This document shows, in pieces, positions 26,633-35,139 of a DNA stretch of 46,639 nt. Positions within the stretch are counted from its first letter, which is position 1. Each line of letters starts with the position of its first letter. A program made the translations under genes and the position numbers. A model generated the notes under the pieces. It was not told the DNA's origin. It was given only the letters and a program-made list of their open reading frames with translations, and made no database searches. Source of the DNA: Acidobacteria bacterium SCN 69-37 (lineage in GTDB: Bacteria; Acidobacteriota; Vicinamibacteria; Vicinamibacterales; SCN-69-37); assembly GCA_001724025.1 (NCBI GenBank), contig MEDJ01000011.1, forward strand, positions 75,851 to 122,489, in the 5' to 3' direction.

Positions 26633-27895
26633 CTACCGCAGCAGGCCGATCAGTTCCGATCCACTGACAACGATGAAGAGCACCGCGGCAATGGTGAGGC
26701 CGATGTTGCTTGTCCAGCCGTTGCGCCATTCGGGCGGCGTGTGGCGGCTGTTGAGCAGCCAGATCAGCGTCGTGGCCAGGAATGGCATGAACAGCGCGCC
26801 GAGCGCACCGTAGACGAGCACGAGCTGGAACGGCCGTCCCAGCGTGAGCAACAGCATGGGCGGGAACGTCAGCCAGAGCAGGTACGCGCGGAACGCCGGG
26901 CTCGTGGCGCGTGCGGCGAGTGACGCCCCGGGACGACCGCGGACGTGATCGACGAAGTCCGCGAACAGCAGGCTGACGCCGTGCCACACGCCGAGGATCG
27001 ACGAGAAGGCCGCGGCGAAGAAGCCGACGAGGAAGAGCACGGCGACGCCGTGGCCGAACCGGGCCTCGAGCACGCCCGCCAGATCGATCAGCCCGCGATC
27101 GCCGGCAGTCAGCGCGACCTGGCTGTCGTGCAGGAGCTCGGCGCCCACCACGAGCATTGCGACGACGAAGATCCCGGTGATCGCGTACGCCGTCCCGTTG
27201 TCCCAGCGCATGACGCGCATCCACGACGCATCGCGCCAGCCCTTGGCGTGCATCCAGTATCCGTACGAGGCCATCGTAATCGTGCCGCCAACGCCCCCGA
27301 TCAGGCCGAGCGTGTAGAAGGTCGAGCCGTCAGGCAGCACGGGGACCAGGCCCGCGAGCGTCGCGGGCAGCGAAGGGGTGAGCAGGACGGCCAGCGTGAC
27401 GACCGTCACGAACATCACGCCCACGAGCAGGGCCATGGCGGCTTCGAAGACGGCGTAGCGGTTGAACCACACGAAGAGCAGGCCGGTCACGCCGGCGATC
27501 ATCGCCCACGCCTCGAGCGGGACGGCTGGAACGAGTGCGGCCAGCGGCAGGGCCGTGGCCGACATCGCCGTGGCGCCGTAGACGAATCCCCAGATGACGA
27601 TGTAGGGGGCGAAGTAGAGGGAGGTCCAGCGGCCGAGCCGTGTCCAGCCGTCGAAGATCGTGTGTCCGGTGGCCAGGTGCCATCGGCCGACGGCTTCGGC
27701 CAGGGCGATTTTCACCAGGCACCCGGCCACCGCGGCCCAGAGCAGGCTGTACGCGAAACGGTCGCCGGCAATGAGCGTGGCCACCAGGTCGCCGGCGCCC
27801 ACACCCGTCGCGGCGACGACCAGACCGGGGCCGACGTGACGCCAACGCGGGGCTCGCACGGACGGCTTCACCGCGATTTCATCCTGCCGGGGCAT
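26633..27895 (-). CDS. Divergent NRAMP-family transporter without canonical metal motifs
   Basis: Polytopic inner-membrane protein, 420 aa, about 11 hydrophobic segments, clearly related to NRAMP/MntH carriers (HVGPGLVVAATGVGAGDL; GHTIFDGWTRLG; GGVGGTITMASYGYWMHAKGW). In true Mn2+/Fe2+ carriers helix 1 has DPGN; here it is GAGD (residues 33-36). Helix 6 has MPH; here it is MAS. The protein therefore belongs to a side branch, and the cargo (another ion, or none) is unknown. ATG 27895 lies 8 nt after TAAGCT. Convergent with deoC across 26 bp holding the palindrome TCGCGGCCGCGA. Confidence 0.85.
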   Translation of the reverse strand: MPRQDEIAVKPSVRAPRWRHVGPGLVVAATGVGAGDLVATLIAGDRFAYSLLWAAVAGCLVKIALAEAVGRWHLATGHTIFDGWTRLGRWTSLYFAPYIVIWGFVYGATAMSATALPLAALVPAVPLEAWAMIAGVTGLLFVWFNRYAVFEAAMALLVGVMFVTVVTLAVLLTPSLPATLAGLVPVLPDGSTFYTLGLIGGVGGTITMASYGYWMHAKGWRDASWMRVMRWDNGTAYAITGIFVVAMLVVGAELLHDSQVALTAGDRGLIDLAGVLEARFGHGVAVLFLVGFFAAAFSSILGVWHGVSLLFADFVDHVRGRPGASLAARATSPAFRAYLLWLTFPPMLLLTLGRPFQLVLVYGALGALFMPFLATTLIWLLNSRHTPPEWRNGWTSNIGLTIAAVLFIVVSGSELIGLLR

Positions 27896-27903
27896 CGTGT
27901 CGA

Positions 27904-27909
27904 AGCTTA
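27904..27909 (-). promoter_or_regulatory. -10 box, near-leaderless, for NRAMP-like gene
   Basis: TAAGCT on the minus strand, 8 nt from ATG 27895. Confidence 0.35.
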
Positions 27910-27966
27910 CCGGAGTTCGACGCGGCCGGCAGCCGAATCCGCTGAACGGCCGGGTGGACTGGACTA

Positions 27967-27984
27967 TATAGTGTGAAGCGCTTC
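27967..27984 (+). promoter_or_regulatory. -10 box with LacI-type operator, lectin-like gene
   Basis: TATAGT (27967-27972; TATATA overlaps at 27965) is followed two bases later by the perfect palindrome GAAGCGCTTC (27975-27984). Its central CG and AAG/CTT half-sites are typical of LacI/GalR-family operators. It covers the expected transcription start, a repressor position. Leader to GTG 28064 is about 85 nt and holds AAAGGA. Confidence 0.45.
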
Positions 27985-28063
27985 CAATGACTGGCCATCG
28001 TGACGGTCGGGTGCCGGGCACCCGTCGTGGGACGCGGCTGGCCGTATCAGAAAGGACGACACA

Positions 28064-28744
28064 GTGAAGAAGACTCTCCTGGCCCTGACCGCGACCGGGA
28101 TCGTGGCAGGTGCCGTGACAACGAGCGGAGTGTTGGCGCAGCGGCAGGGTGGACCACCGGCACCCATGACGTTCTTCGTGACGAGCGTCGGCGTCGGAGA
28201 CGGCGGCAACCTCGGCGGACTGGCCGGCGCGGACAAGCACTGCCAGACGCTTGCGGCCGCAGCCGGGGCTGGCGATCGGACGTGGCACGCGTACCTCAGC
28301 GCGGCGGCCGGTAACGGCCAGTCCGCAGTGAACGCGCGCGATCGCATCGGCAGCGGTCCGTGGCACAACGCGAAGGGACAGCTGATCGCGCAGAACGTGG
28401 CGGACCTGCACGGTGACGTCGAACGTGACCGCAACAACATCCGCAAGCCCTCGGCGTTGACGGAGAAGGGGGCCGAGGTCAAGGGCGCCGGCGATCAGCC
28501 GAACGAGCACGACATCCTGACCGGATCGAACTCGCTCGGCCGCCTGGCCGAGGGCGCGACGGCCGCCGATACGTGCAGCAACTGGACGAGCAACAGCGAA
28601 GGCCGGGCGATGGTCGGACACCACGATCGTCTCGGCGGAGCGAACACCTCGTGGAACGCCGTGCACTACTCGCAGGGCTGCAGCCAGCAGCAGCTGATCA
28701 ACACGGGCGGCGCGGGTCTGCTGTACTGCTTCGCCGCGAACTGA
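28064..28744 (+). CDS. Secreted lectin-like protein
   Basis: 226 aa with a Sec signal peptide (MKKTLLALTATGIVAGAVTT..., cleavage after GVLA near residue 25). The mature part has the signature MTFFVTSVGVGDGGNLGGLAGADKHC, then TWHAYLS, ARDRIGSGPWHNAKG, NEHDILTGS, CSNWTS, GHHDR and a C-terminal GAGLLYCFA with paired cysteines. Such proteins are usually labelled lectin, with a C-type-lectin-like fold; the ligand is unknown. GTG 28064 has AAAGGA upstream. The gene stands alone with its own operator-bearing promoter and a terminator, so it looks individually regulated. Confidence 0.75.
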   Translation: MKKTLLALTATGIVAGAVTTSGVLAQRQGGPPAPMTFFVTSVGVGDGGNLGGLAGADKHCQTLAAAAGAGDRTWHAYLSAAAGNGQSAVNARDRIGSGPWHNAKGQLIAQNVADLHGDVERDRNNIRKPSALTEKGAEVKGAGDQPNEHDILTGSNSLGRLAEGATAADTCSNWTSNSEGRAMVGHHDRLGGANTSWNAVHYSQGCSQQQLINTGGAGLLYCFAAN

Positions 28745-28765
28745 TCGCCTCGGGACGATCGATAC

Positions 28766-28793
28766 CGGCGCCGCGTCGATCGCGGCGCCGTTT
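28766..28793 (+). terminator. Intrinsic terminator of the lectin-like gene
   Basis: 10-bp perfect stem CGGCGCCGCG / CGCGGCGCCG with loop TCGAT followed by TTT, 22 nt after the stop codon. Confidence 0.7.
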
Positions 28794-28849
28794 CGCTGTC
28801 CGCCGGCGCGAGGGACAGAGGCGCGCGGCACGGCGGCCGCGTCCTCGAC

Positions 28850-28855
28850 TAACAT
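28850..28855 (+). promoter_or_regulatory. -10 box, leaderless-type, for rsgA
   Basis: TAACAT with exactly 6 nt to GTG 28862. No recognisable -35. Confidence 0.45.
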
Positions 28856-28861
28856 CGTGCG

Positions 28862-29950
28862 GTGCGTCCGCCCCCGTCGATCGCCGAACTCGGATGGTCA
28901 GCCGCGCGTCAATCGGCGTTCGCGCCGCTGGCCGCGTCCGGCCTCGTGCCCGGGCGCGTCGTGCTCGAGCACAACCACGTCTTCCGCGTGTGGACGACCG
29001 GCGGCGAGGTGCTGGCCGAGGTGGCCGGGACGCTGAAGCACCGGGCGTCGGCCAGGCACGAACTGCCCGTGGTGGGCGACTGGGTCGGTGTCAGGCTCGA
29101 TCCGGCCGGCGCCCGCAGCCAGATTCGCGAGGTGCTGCCGCGCCAGACGCGCTTTTCCCGCAAGGCTGCCGGCCGCGACACCGTCGAGCAGGTCGTGGCC
29201 GCCAACATCGACACGCTCTTCATCGTCTTCGGGCTGGATTCGCCGGTGAACACGCGCGCGATCGAGCGGTATCTGGTCGTGGGCCGGCACGGCGGCACCG
29301 ATCCGGTCATCCTCCTGAACAAGGCCGACCTGGCCACGCGCCCCGAGGCCGTGCGCGCGGAGGCCGCGGCCGTGGCCGGCAGTGCGCCGGTGCTGCTGGT
29401 CAGCACGAAGGGCGGCGTTGGCCTCACGGAACTCGAGGGGCGCATGGAGCGGGGCCGCACCGTGGCCCTGATTGGCCCGTCCGGCGTCGGCAAGTCGTCG
29501 ATCGTCAACGAACTCGTCGGACGCGACATGCTGGCCATCGGCGCCGTGCGCGAGTGGGATCAGCGCGGCCGTCACACGAGCGTGCACCGGCAGCTCGTCG
29601 TGCGTGACGCGGGCGGACTCGTGATCGATACGCCGGGCATGCGCGAACTCCAGCTGTGGGACGTCGGGAACGTGGGTGAGGCGTTCGACGACATTGCCGC
29701 CCTGGCGTCGGCGTGCCGCTTCCGGGACTGCCGGCACGATACGGAACCTGATTGCGCGGTGAAGATGGCTGTCGATGCGGGCGGCGTCGATCGCGCACGA
29801 TACGCGAGCTATCTGAAGCTGCAGCACGAGCAGGCCGATCTGGCGCGCAAGCGCGAGGCGCGCGAGCTGAACGACGCCAGGCGCCAGGCCCGGACGCCGC
29901 AGAAGGGGCCGCGAACCCCTGACAAGGAACGGACGCGCGAACGACGATGA
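28862..29950 (+). CDS. rsgA: Ribosome small-subunit-dependent GTPase A
   Basis: Circularly permuted GTPase for 30S maturation, 362 aa. An N-terminal OB fold (ARHELPVVGDWVGV) precedes the permuted motifs: G4 LLNKADL, then G1 GPSGVGKSS, then G3 DTPGM. A zinc-binding domain follows (CRFRDCRHDTEPDC), and the tail is strongly basic (QARTPQKGPRTPDKERTRERR). The GTG start at 28862 lies 6 nt from TAACAT. The ATGA overlap with the following lipoprotein gene shows an operon. Confidence 0.95.
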   Translation: MRPPPSIAELGWSAARQSAFAPLAASGLVPGRVVLEHNHVFRVWTTGGEVLAEVAGTLKHRASARHELPVVGDWVGVRLDPAGARSQIREVLPRQTRFSRKAAGRDTVEQVVAANIDTLFIVFGLDSPVNTRAIERYLVVGRHGGTDPVILLNKADLATRPEAVRAEAAAVAGSAPVLLVSTKGGVGLTELEGRMERGRTVALIGPSGVGKSSIVNELVGRDMLAIGAVREWDQRGRHTSVHRQLVVRDAGGLVIDTPGMRELQLWDVGNVGEAFDDIAALASACRFRDCRHDTEPDCAVKMAVDAGGVDRARYASYLKLQHEQADLARKREARELNDARRQARTPQKGPRTPDKERTRERR

Positions 29951-30927
29951 GGCAACGATGGATCGGGTGGGGACTCGGAGGCCTGCTCCTGCTGGCTGGT
30001 GCGGGATGTCAACGCGTACCCGTGCCGACGGTGGGAACGGTCGAGCGTCTCGAGGTGCACCTGCGCGTCCGTCCGACAGGCGATCTCGAGGTGCGCGAGA
30101 CGGCGACGCTCGCACCGTCAGGCACCACCCTCCGCTTCGCGCACGTCATCCAGAGCCCGACCACCGATCGTCTCGACTGGACGACGGCGTCGATCGATGA
30201 CGTCCCTGTCGAGCCGGGCCGGGAGGGCCTGCGCGTCGCCGGCGGCGGGACGGATCCGCTCGACGTGGTCCTGGAGCGCGAGGGGACCGCGCCCACGACG
30301 TTCGGTCTGACGTACGTGGCGACATCGGCCGTTGCCGTGCGCCGGCTGCGCGGCGAACTGAGTTGGCCGATCCTCCCGGCCGGGCGTGGTTTCGATGTCG
30401 GCCAGGTGCTCGTCACCCTCGATGTGCCGGACGGCGTGGCCATCTACGGCGGCACGGGCATGGCCGAGGCCGGATGGGACGTCGAGGTTTCCACGGGACG
30501 CGTGATCGCGCGGCGCGATCGCGTCGGTGCTGACGAAGCCGCCACGCTGCTGGCGGTATTCGATATCGATCGAACGCAGGTGCGTCAGGGGGAGTGGGAG
30601 TGGAACCGGGATCGCCAGGCCGAGTATGGGCTGGCGTTGATTGCCGCCGGGATCTTTCTCCTCGTCGTGGCCGCGGGCATCCTGATTCAGTTGCGCGTGC
30701 AGTATCCGCCGCCCCTCGATGCGGCCACCCGGCAGATGTTGTCGCGTGGGCTCTGGCTGTCGGCCGTCGTCACGCTCCTGGTGGCCGTGGGGCTCGAGGT
30801 CGTCGCGGTGCGCTGGCTGTCGGGTCTCGGGCGCGCCCTCGAATTCATCCCGTTGTGCTTTGCCGTGGCTGCGGCGATGTTCGCTGTCGCAGGCTGGCGG
30901 TACGGGCGGGGCGGGCGGCAGGCGTGA
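29947..30927 (+). CDS. Membrane lipoprotein, DUF2207-like
   Basis: 326 aa. The N-terminus is a lipoprotein signal (MRQRWIGWGLGGLLLLAGAGC, lipobox AGAGC with Cys21). The middle is a beta-rich extracytoplasmic domain (VERLEVHLRVRPTGDLEVRETATL ... LSWPILPAGRGF). It is followed by three hydrophobic helices: about residues 227-248, 268-288 and 295-315. A beta domain followed by helices recalls DUF2207 membrane proteins, though I am not certain of the family. Overlaps rsgA by 4 bp and shares one base with the next gene. Function unknown. Confidence 0.7.
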   Translation: MRQRWIGWGLGGLLLLAGAGCQRVPVPTVGTVERLEVHLRVRPTGDLEVRETATLAPSGTTLRFAHVIQSPTTDRLDWTTASIDDVPVEPGREGLRVAGGGTDPLDVVLEREGTAPTTFGLTYVATSAVAVRRLRGELSWPILPAGRGFDVGQVLVTLDVPDGVAIYGGTGMAEAGWDVEVSTGRVIARRDRVGADEAATLLAVFDIDRTQVRQGEWEWNRDRQAEYGLALIAAGIFLLVVAAGILIQLRVQYPPPLDAATRQMLSRGLWLSAVVTLLVAVGLEVVAVRWLSGLGRALEFIPLCFAVAAAMFAVAGWRYGRGGRQA

Positions 30928-31283
30928 TGTTCGAACCGCGGCCGCGCGTCGCGCATTTCGTGGTGCACGCCGTCGATGGCCAGGCCGTCGACTATCGCGA
31001 AATCTGGCAGCGCACCCAGTTGCTGCTGTTATGTTTCGACGAACGGGACGCGCAGGCGCGCACGGCTGTCGTGGCTGCGGCGTTGACGACGCGCGGCGAT
31101 GCGCTGGCTGCTGTGGAAACACGCCTGGTCGTGACACACGACGTGGTCCCGGGCGCGCCGCGGCCCGGGGCGCTCGTGGCCGATCGCTGGGGCGAGATCT
31201 ACGCGACGCTCGACGACGAGGCCGTGACCGACGCCGACGATCTCATCGACTGGATGCGCGTCGTGCAGAGCCGATGCGGCTGA
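30927..31283 (+). CDS. Small thioredoxin-fold-like protein without CxxC
   Basis: 118 aa, no signal peptide. The pattern VAHFVVHAVDGQAVDYREIWQRTQLLLLCF, then LVADRWGEIYATL and DADDLIDWMRVVQSRCG is that of redoxin-like proteins: beta strand, nucleophile position, late DRWGEIY strand and final helix. A lone Cys follows the LLLL strand; no CxxC is present, so disulfide chemistry is doubtful. Its ATG shares one base with the stop of the lipoprotein gene. Third gene of the rsgA unit. Family assignment is tentative. Confidence 0.6.
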   Translation: MFEPRPRVAHFVVHAVDGQAVDYREIWQRTQLLLLCFDERDAQARTAVVAAALTTRGDALAAVETRLVVTHDVVPGAPRPGALVADRWGEIYATLDDEAVTDADDLIDWMRVVQSRCG

Positions 31284-31338
31284 CGATCAGCGCCGAAGCC
31301 ACGCCACCTTTCGCCAGTCGTCCCTGTCGTACCTGAAA

Positions 31339-32472
31339 TCAGTAAACGTCACGCTTGTACCGCTTCCCGAGTCTGAGTTGCTCGAGGTACTCACGCGCCT
31401 GATCGGGCGTGCGTCCGCCTGCCGTCTCGATCACCTGCAGCAGTTCGCGTTCGACGTCGGCGGCCATGCGGTCCTTGTCGCCGCAGACGAAGACCTCGGC
31501 GCCGTCTTCGAGCCAGGCCCAGACGTCGGCCGCCTGTTCGCGCAGGCGATCCTGGACGTAGATCTTGTGCGCCTGATCGCGCGAGAAGGCGAGATCGAGC
31601 CGCAGGAACCCGTCACGCGCGTAACCAGTCAGTTCGTCCCCGTAGAAGAAGTCCGAGGCGCGGCGCTGTTCCCCGAAGAACAGCCAGTTGCGGCCAGTCG
31701 CGCCAGTCGCGCGTCGTTCCTGGAGAAATGCGCGGAACGGTGCGAGTCCGGTGCCGGGGCCCACCATGATCATCGGCGTCGCCGGATCGGCAGGCATCGC
31801 GAAGTGTCGCTGCTGGTTCTGCAGGTACATCTCCACGTCTTCGCCAATGGGCCATCGGTCCGCAGTCCACGTCGAGCAGACGCCCCGACGCAGGCGGTCG
31901 CGGATCGTGTACTGCACCGAGACGATCAGCACGTGGATGTGATCCGGGTGCATTTTCTGGCTCGACGCGACCGAATAGAGCCTGGGCAGGTTGCGTCGGA
32001 GCGCGCCCACGAGTTCGGTGGGAGTCACAGCGATTGAAGGATACGCGTCGAGGACGTCCAGCACATCGTGCGCGTCGTCCATCGCGCCGAGATAGTGCTT
32101 CAGCGCCTGCGCATTCGACTTCTCGAGCAGGCACGCCAGATCGGTCGCCCCGCGATCCGCGTAGATCTCGAGGAGTCGACGTGTCGGCTGCGTGAGGTTC
32201 AGCCGCAGCAGGGCATCGCGCAGCGTCGACGTCTGATCGTCGGCCATCGTGACGATCTCGTCGCCCGCGACACCAAGCGCACGGATGACGCAATCGACGA
32301 GCACGGGATCGTTCACCGGGTGCAGACCCAGCGCGTCGCCCGGCAGGTACGGCACGGGCGCATCCTCGAAGGCGATCTCGTGGTGACGCGTGATCTTGTT
32401 CGAGCCGTGTCCGGTCAGGAGGCGGTTGGTGACGTGCCGACCCCGGAACACCTGCTTGTGATCGATTGACAT
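31339..32472 (-). CDS. CysJ-like FAD/NADPH reductase lacking the flavodoxin domain
   Basis: Diflavin-reductase-type electron-transfer module, 377 aa. Residues 1-190 correspond to the FAD-binding and connecting domains (YLPGDALGLHPVND; RLYSVASS as the FAD site). The C-terminal half is the NADP-binding domain (MVGPGTGLAPFRAFLQER; FGEQRRASDFFY; YVQDRLREQ; VFVCGDKDRMAADVE; final aromatic Tyr). The N-terminal flavodoxin domain of CysJ or cytochrome P450 reductase is absent, so a separate FMN or other carrier must take the electrons. ATG 32472 is chosen; TATCCT lies 10 nt upstream. No sulfite reductase hemoprotein gene is nearby. Confidence 0.88.
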   Translation of the reverse strand: MSIDHKQVFRGRHVTNRLLTGHGSNKITRHHEIAFEDAPVPYLPGDALGLHPVNDPVLVDCVIRALGVAGDEIVTMADDQTSTLRDALLRLNLTQPTRRLLEIYADRGATDLACLLEKSNAQALKHYLGAMDDAHDVLDVLDAYPSIAVTPTELVGALRRNLPRLYSVASSQKMHPDHIHVLIVSVQYTIRDRLRRGVCSTWTADRWPIGEDVEMYLQNQQRHFAMPADPATPMIMVGPGTGLAPFRAFLQERRATGATGRNWLFFGEQRRASDFFYGDELTGYARDGFLRLDLAFSRDQAHKIYVQDRLREQAADVWAWLEDGAEVFVCGDKDRMAADVERELLQVIETAGGRTPDQAREYLEQLRLGKRYKRDVY

Positions 32473-32524
32473 GCGTCCGAGGAGGATAGCCCAATCACGG
32501 CAGCACGGACACCCGTTTTCGGCC

Positions 32525-33979
32525 TCAGCGTCGGCGCACGAAGTGATAAATGACGATCTGCTGCTCCAGGTATTCGTCGACGAGATCGAAATGCTCCCGG
32601 AGCGGTTCAATGGCGACCTCGACAGTCGGATCTGCGCGCAGCGCCACGAACCAGATCCGATCGCGATTGGCCGTTGCGCGACTGTAGGTCACGGACCACC
32701 CGTCGGCCGGTGGCGGTGCCGTGAACAGCGGGAAGGCCCGCACCTGCAGATCGGTCCGCTGCCGATACAGATCGTACGCGAGGGTATTGAAGTACGGATA
32801 CACCACCACGGCATCGTCCGGCCCGGCCAGGCGCTCGACGATCGGAACGGCCTGGCGCCAGCCATCTTTCGTCTGGACGTCATACAGGCGTGGCAGCGAC
32901 GTCGTGCTGACGATCACGGTGACGGTCAACACCGCCAGGCGCAGCCACGCGCCGGGCAGCGCCGCGATGCCGGCGGCCGCGAGGAGGGCAAAGGGCACCG
33001 ACGCGGCAATCGTGTACTTCGGCAGGAAGATCGGCGATCCGACGAAGGAGAGTGCGAAGGGGATGGCAATGGGCGCCGCGAGCCACGGGAGCAGGAAGAG
33101 CCACGCCGGACGCGGTGACGACGCCTCGGCACGTGGACGACTCACGCGCCAGAGCCCCAGCGCGGCGAGCCCGAGGAGGATCCGCAGCAGGGCCGGCGAT
33201 CCGGCGTACGTGCGGAACGCCGTCAGGAACCCGAACGGGGGCGGTTCGGCAATCCAGAAGCGCGTCTGGACGAGCGACACCTGCCAGGTGAAGACCGGCA
33301 GCCACCACAGGAACGCGGCGAACACCAGGCTTTGCGCAGCGATCCAGCAGCCGGTCGTCTCGAGCGCGCCGCGTCGTCGCCACAGCAGGTCGATGCCGAC
33401 GACGAGCGCCTGCGCCGCGATGATGAACGCGGCATAGACGTGCGTCCATGTCATCAATGATGTTGCAACAGTATATGTAATGAACCAGCCGGGATGCGGT
33501 CGATCGAAGAGCCGGATGAACCCGTACATCGAGAGCGTGGCCAGCAGCGTCAACTGGGCGTACATCCGCGCTTCCTGCGCGAACTCGATCTGGAAGACCG
33601 ACACGGCCAGCAGCGACGCGGCCGCGAGGCCTGCGGTGCGTCCGGCCAGGCGCGTACCGACGACGTGCGTCGCCACGAGCGTCATGAGGCTGAAGACGAC
33701 CGAGAGCAGGCGCGCACTCCACACCGATCCGCCCGTGAGCGCGAGCCAGCCGCTGAGCACGATGTAATAGAGCGGCGGATGAACGTCGAGACGCGTCTCG
33801 AGGAAGATCTCGTCGAGTCCGCCGCGCGCGATGCGGATCGCGAAGGCCTCGTCGAGCCAGGCGCTCTCGCTGTCGAGCGCGTGCAGGCGCAGGAACGCGC
33901 CGACGAGCAGGATGCCCGTGAGCGCCGCGACGGTGCGCGGCGTGAACGGGGTGTGCCGAGCGGGTGAGTGGATGGTCAC
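32525..33979 (-). CDS. GT39/ArnT-like membrane glycosyltransferase
   Basis: Polyprenyl-phosphate-sugar-dependent glycosyltransferase of the PMT_2/GT39/GT83 type, 484 aa, with about 10-12 hydrophobic helices. The first periplasmic loop holds the catalytic SAWLDEAFA (Asp-Glu) and the later HPPLYYIVLSGWL. QEARMYAQL is the third conserved loop motif. A soluble C-terminal domain of about 120 residues ends FVRRR. The acceptor (lipid A, protein or polysaccharide) cannot be told. GTG start; a TAACAT lies 12 nt upstream. Divergent from the DHS-like gene. Confidence 0.88.
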   Translation of the reverse strand: MTIHSPARHTPFTPRTVAALTGILLVGAFLRLHALDSESAWLDEAFAIRIARGGLDEIFLETRLDVHPPLYYIVLSGWLALTGGSVWSARLLSVVFSLMTLVATHVVGTRLAGRTAGLAAASLLAVSVFQIEFAQEARMYAQLTLLATLSMYGFIRLFDRPHPGWFITYTVATSLMTWTHVYAAFIIAAQALVVGIDLLWRRRGALETTGCWIAAQSLVFAAFLWWLPVFTWQVSLVQTRFWIAEPPPFGFLTAFRTYAGSPALLRILLGLAALGLWRVSRPRAEASSPRPAWLFLLPWLAAPIAIPFALSFVGSPIFLPKYTIAASVPFALLAAAGIAALPGAWLRLAVLTVTVIVSTTSLPRLYDVQTKDGWRQAVPIVERLAGPDDAVVVYPYFNTLAYDLYRQRTDLQVRAFPLFTAPPPADGWSVTYSRATANRDRIWFVALRADPTVEVAIEPLREHFDLVDEYLEQQIVIYHFVRRR

Positions 33980-34001
33980 GACCGGCGGCCGATGTTACAC
34001 T
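33973..34001 (+). promoter_or_regulatory. Promoter of DHS-like gene, overlapping divergent promoter
   Basis: Plus strand: TGGTCA (33973-33978), 17 bp, TACACT (33996-34001); leader of about 140 nt to ATG 34148. Minus strand: TAACAT (33997-33992) serves the glycosyltransferase gene. The two -10 boxes share bases, so the two directions should compete. Confidence 0.45.
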
Positions 34002-34147
34002 CTCCGGGCCACCCTTGCGTCACCGATGGCGGTTCGTCGAATCGAGCCGTAGGTGCGCGCGTCCGGTCGGCGCCCCCTCAGGCGATCCCGCGTCGACCGT
34101 TTTCCAGCCTTCACGAACGATTCGAGGGCAAGAGAGGAGGCGGCCTC

Positions 34148-35125
34148 ATGCCGGGTCCCGTTTCACAGTTCATCGATCGACACTTTCTGCACTTCAATGC
34201 GGCGTCGCTGAAGGATGCGGCCGATGCCTACACCGCGCACCTCGCGGGCGGCGGAAAGATGCTGGTGACGCTTGGGGGCGCGATGAGCACGGCCGAGCTC
34301 GGCATTTCGCTGGCCGAAATGATCCGGGCGGACAAGGTCCACGCCATCAGCTGCACGGGCGCGAACCTCGAAGAGGATCTCTTCAACCTCGTGGCGCACG
34401 AGCATTACGTGCGGATCCCGAGGTATCGCGATCTCACGCCGGCCGACGAGCAGGCGCTGCTCGAACGCCACCTGAACCGCGTGACCGACACGTGCATCCC
34501 GGAGTTCGAGGCGATGCGTCGGATCGAGCACGTCATCATCGAGCGCTGGATGGTTGCCGCGCGCGAGGGACGCAGGCAGTTCCCGCACGAATACATGTAC
34601 GACATCCTGCTCGACGGCAGCCTGGCGTCGTCGTACCAAATCGATCCGAAGCACAGCTGGATGCTGGCGGCCGCCGAGCGACGGCTGCCGATCTTCGTCC
34701 CGGGCTGGGAGGACTCCACGCTCGGGAACGTCTTTGCTGCGCGGTGCCTCGAAGGCCGTGTGGCACAGCCGTCGGCAATGAAGACCGGCATCGAATACAT
34801 GATGGAGTTGACCCGCTGGTACACGGCCACGGCGACCGAGGCGTCGACCATCGGGTTCTTCCAGATCGCGGGCGGCATCGCCGGCGACTTCCCGATCTGC
34901 GTGGTGCCGCTGCTGCACCAGGATCTGCGGCGGGAGGACGTGCCGCTCTGGGGCTACTTCTGCCAGATCAGCGACTCCACCACGAGCTACGGATCGTACT
35001 CGGGGGCCACGCCCAGCGAGAAGATCACGTGGGGCAAGCTCGCGGTCGATACGCCGTCGTTCATCATCGAGTCGGACGCGACGATCGTCGCCCCGCTGAT
35101 CTTCGCCAAGATCCTCGGCTGGTAA
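34148..35125 (+). CDS. Deoxyhypusine synthase-like protein
   Basis: NAD+-dependent aminobutyl-transfer enzyme of the DHS family, 325 aa. Family marks are GGGKMLVTLGGAMSTAELG, DKVHAISCTGANLEED, TEASTIGFFQIAGGIAGDFP and TTSYGSYSGATPSEKITWGKL, with the DHS active-site lysine in TWGKL (Lys297). Bacteria lack eIF5A, so the product is unlikely to be hypusine; bacterial relatives have been connected with polyamine products such as homospermidine. ATG 34148 is set by AGAGGAGG 7-14 nt upstream, although the frame is open back to 33968. No other polyamine gene adjoins it. Confidence 0.9.
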   Translation: MPGPVSQFIDRHFLHFNAASLKDAADAYTAHLAGGGKMLVTLGGAMSTAELGISLAEMIRADKVHAISCTGANLEEDLFNLVAHEHYVRIPRYRDLTPADEQALLERHLNRVTDTCIPEFEAMRRIEHVIIERWMVAAREGRRQFPHEYMYDILLDGSLASSYQIDPKHSWMLAAAERRLPIFVPGWEDSTLGNVFAARCLEGRVAQPSAMKTGIEYMMELTRWYTATATEASTIGFFQIAGGIAGDFPICVVPLLHQDLRREDVPLWGYFCQISDSTTSYGSYSGATPSEKITWGKLAVDTPSFIIESDATIVAPLIFAKILGW

Positions 35126-35139
35126 GCCGGTGATCGCCG

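Noticed and set aside
26606-26633. TCGCGGCCGCGA palindrome as bidirectional terminator
   Set aside because: Only 12 bp, no loop and no T run; kept as a comment in the NRAMP entry.
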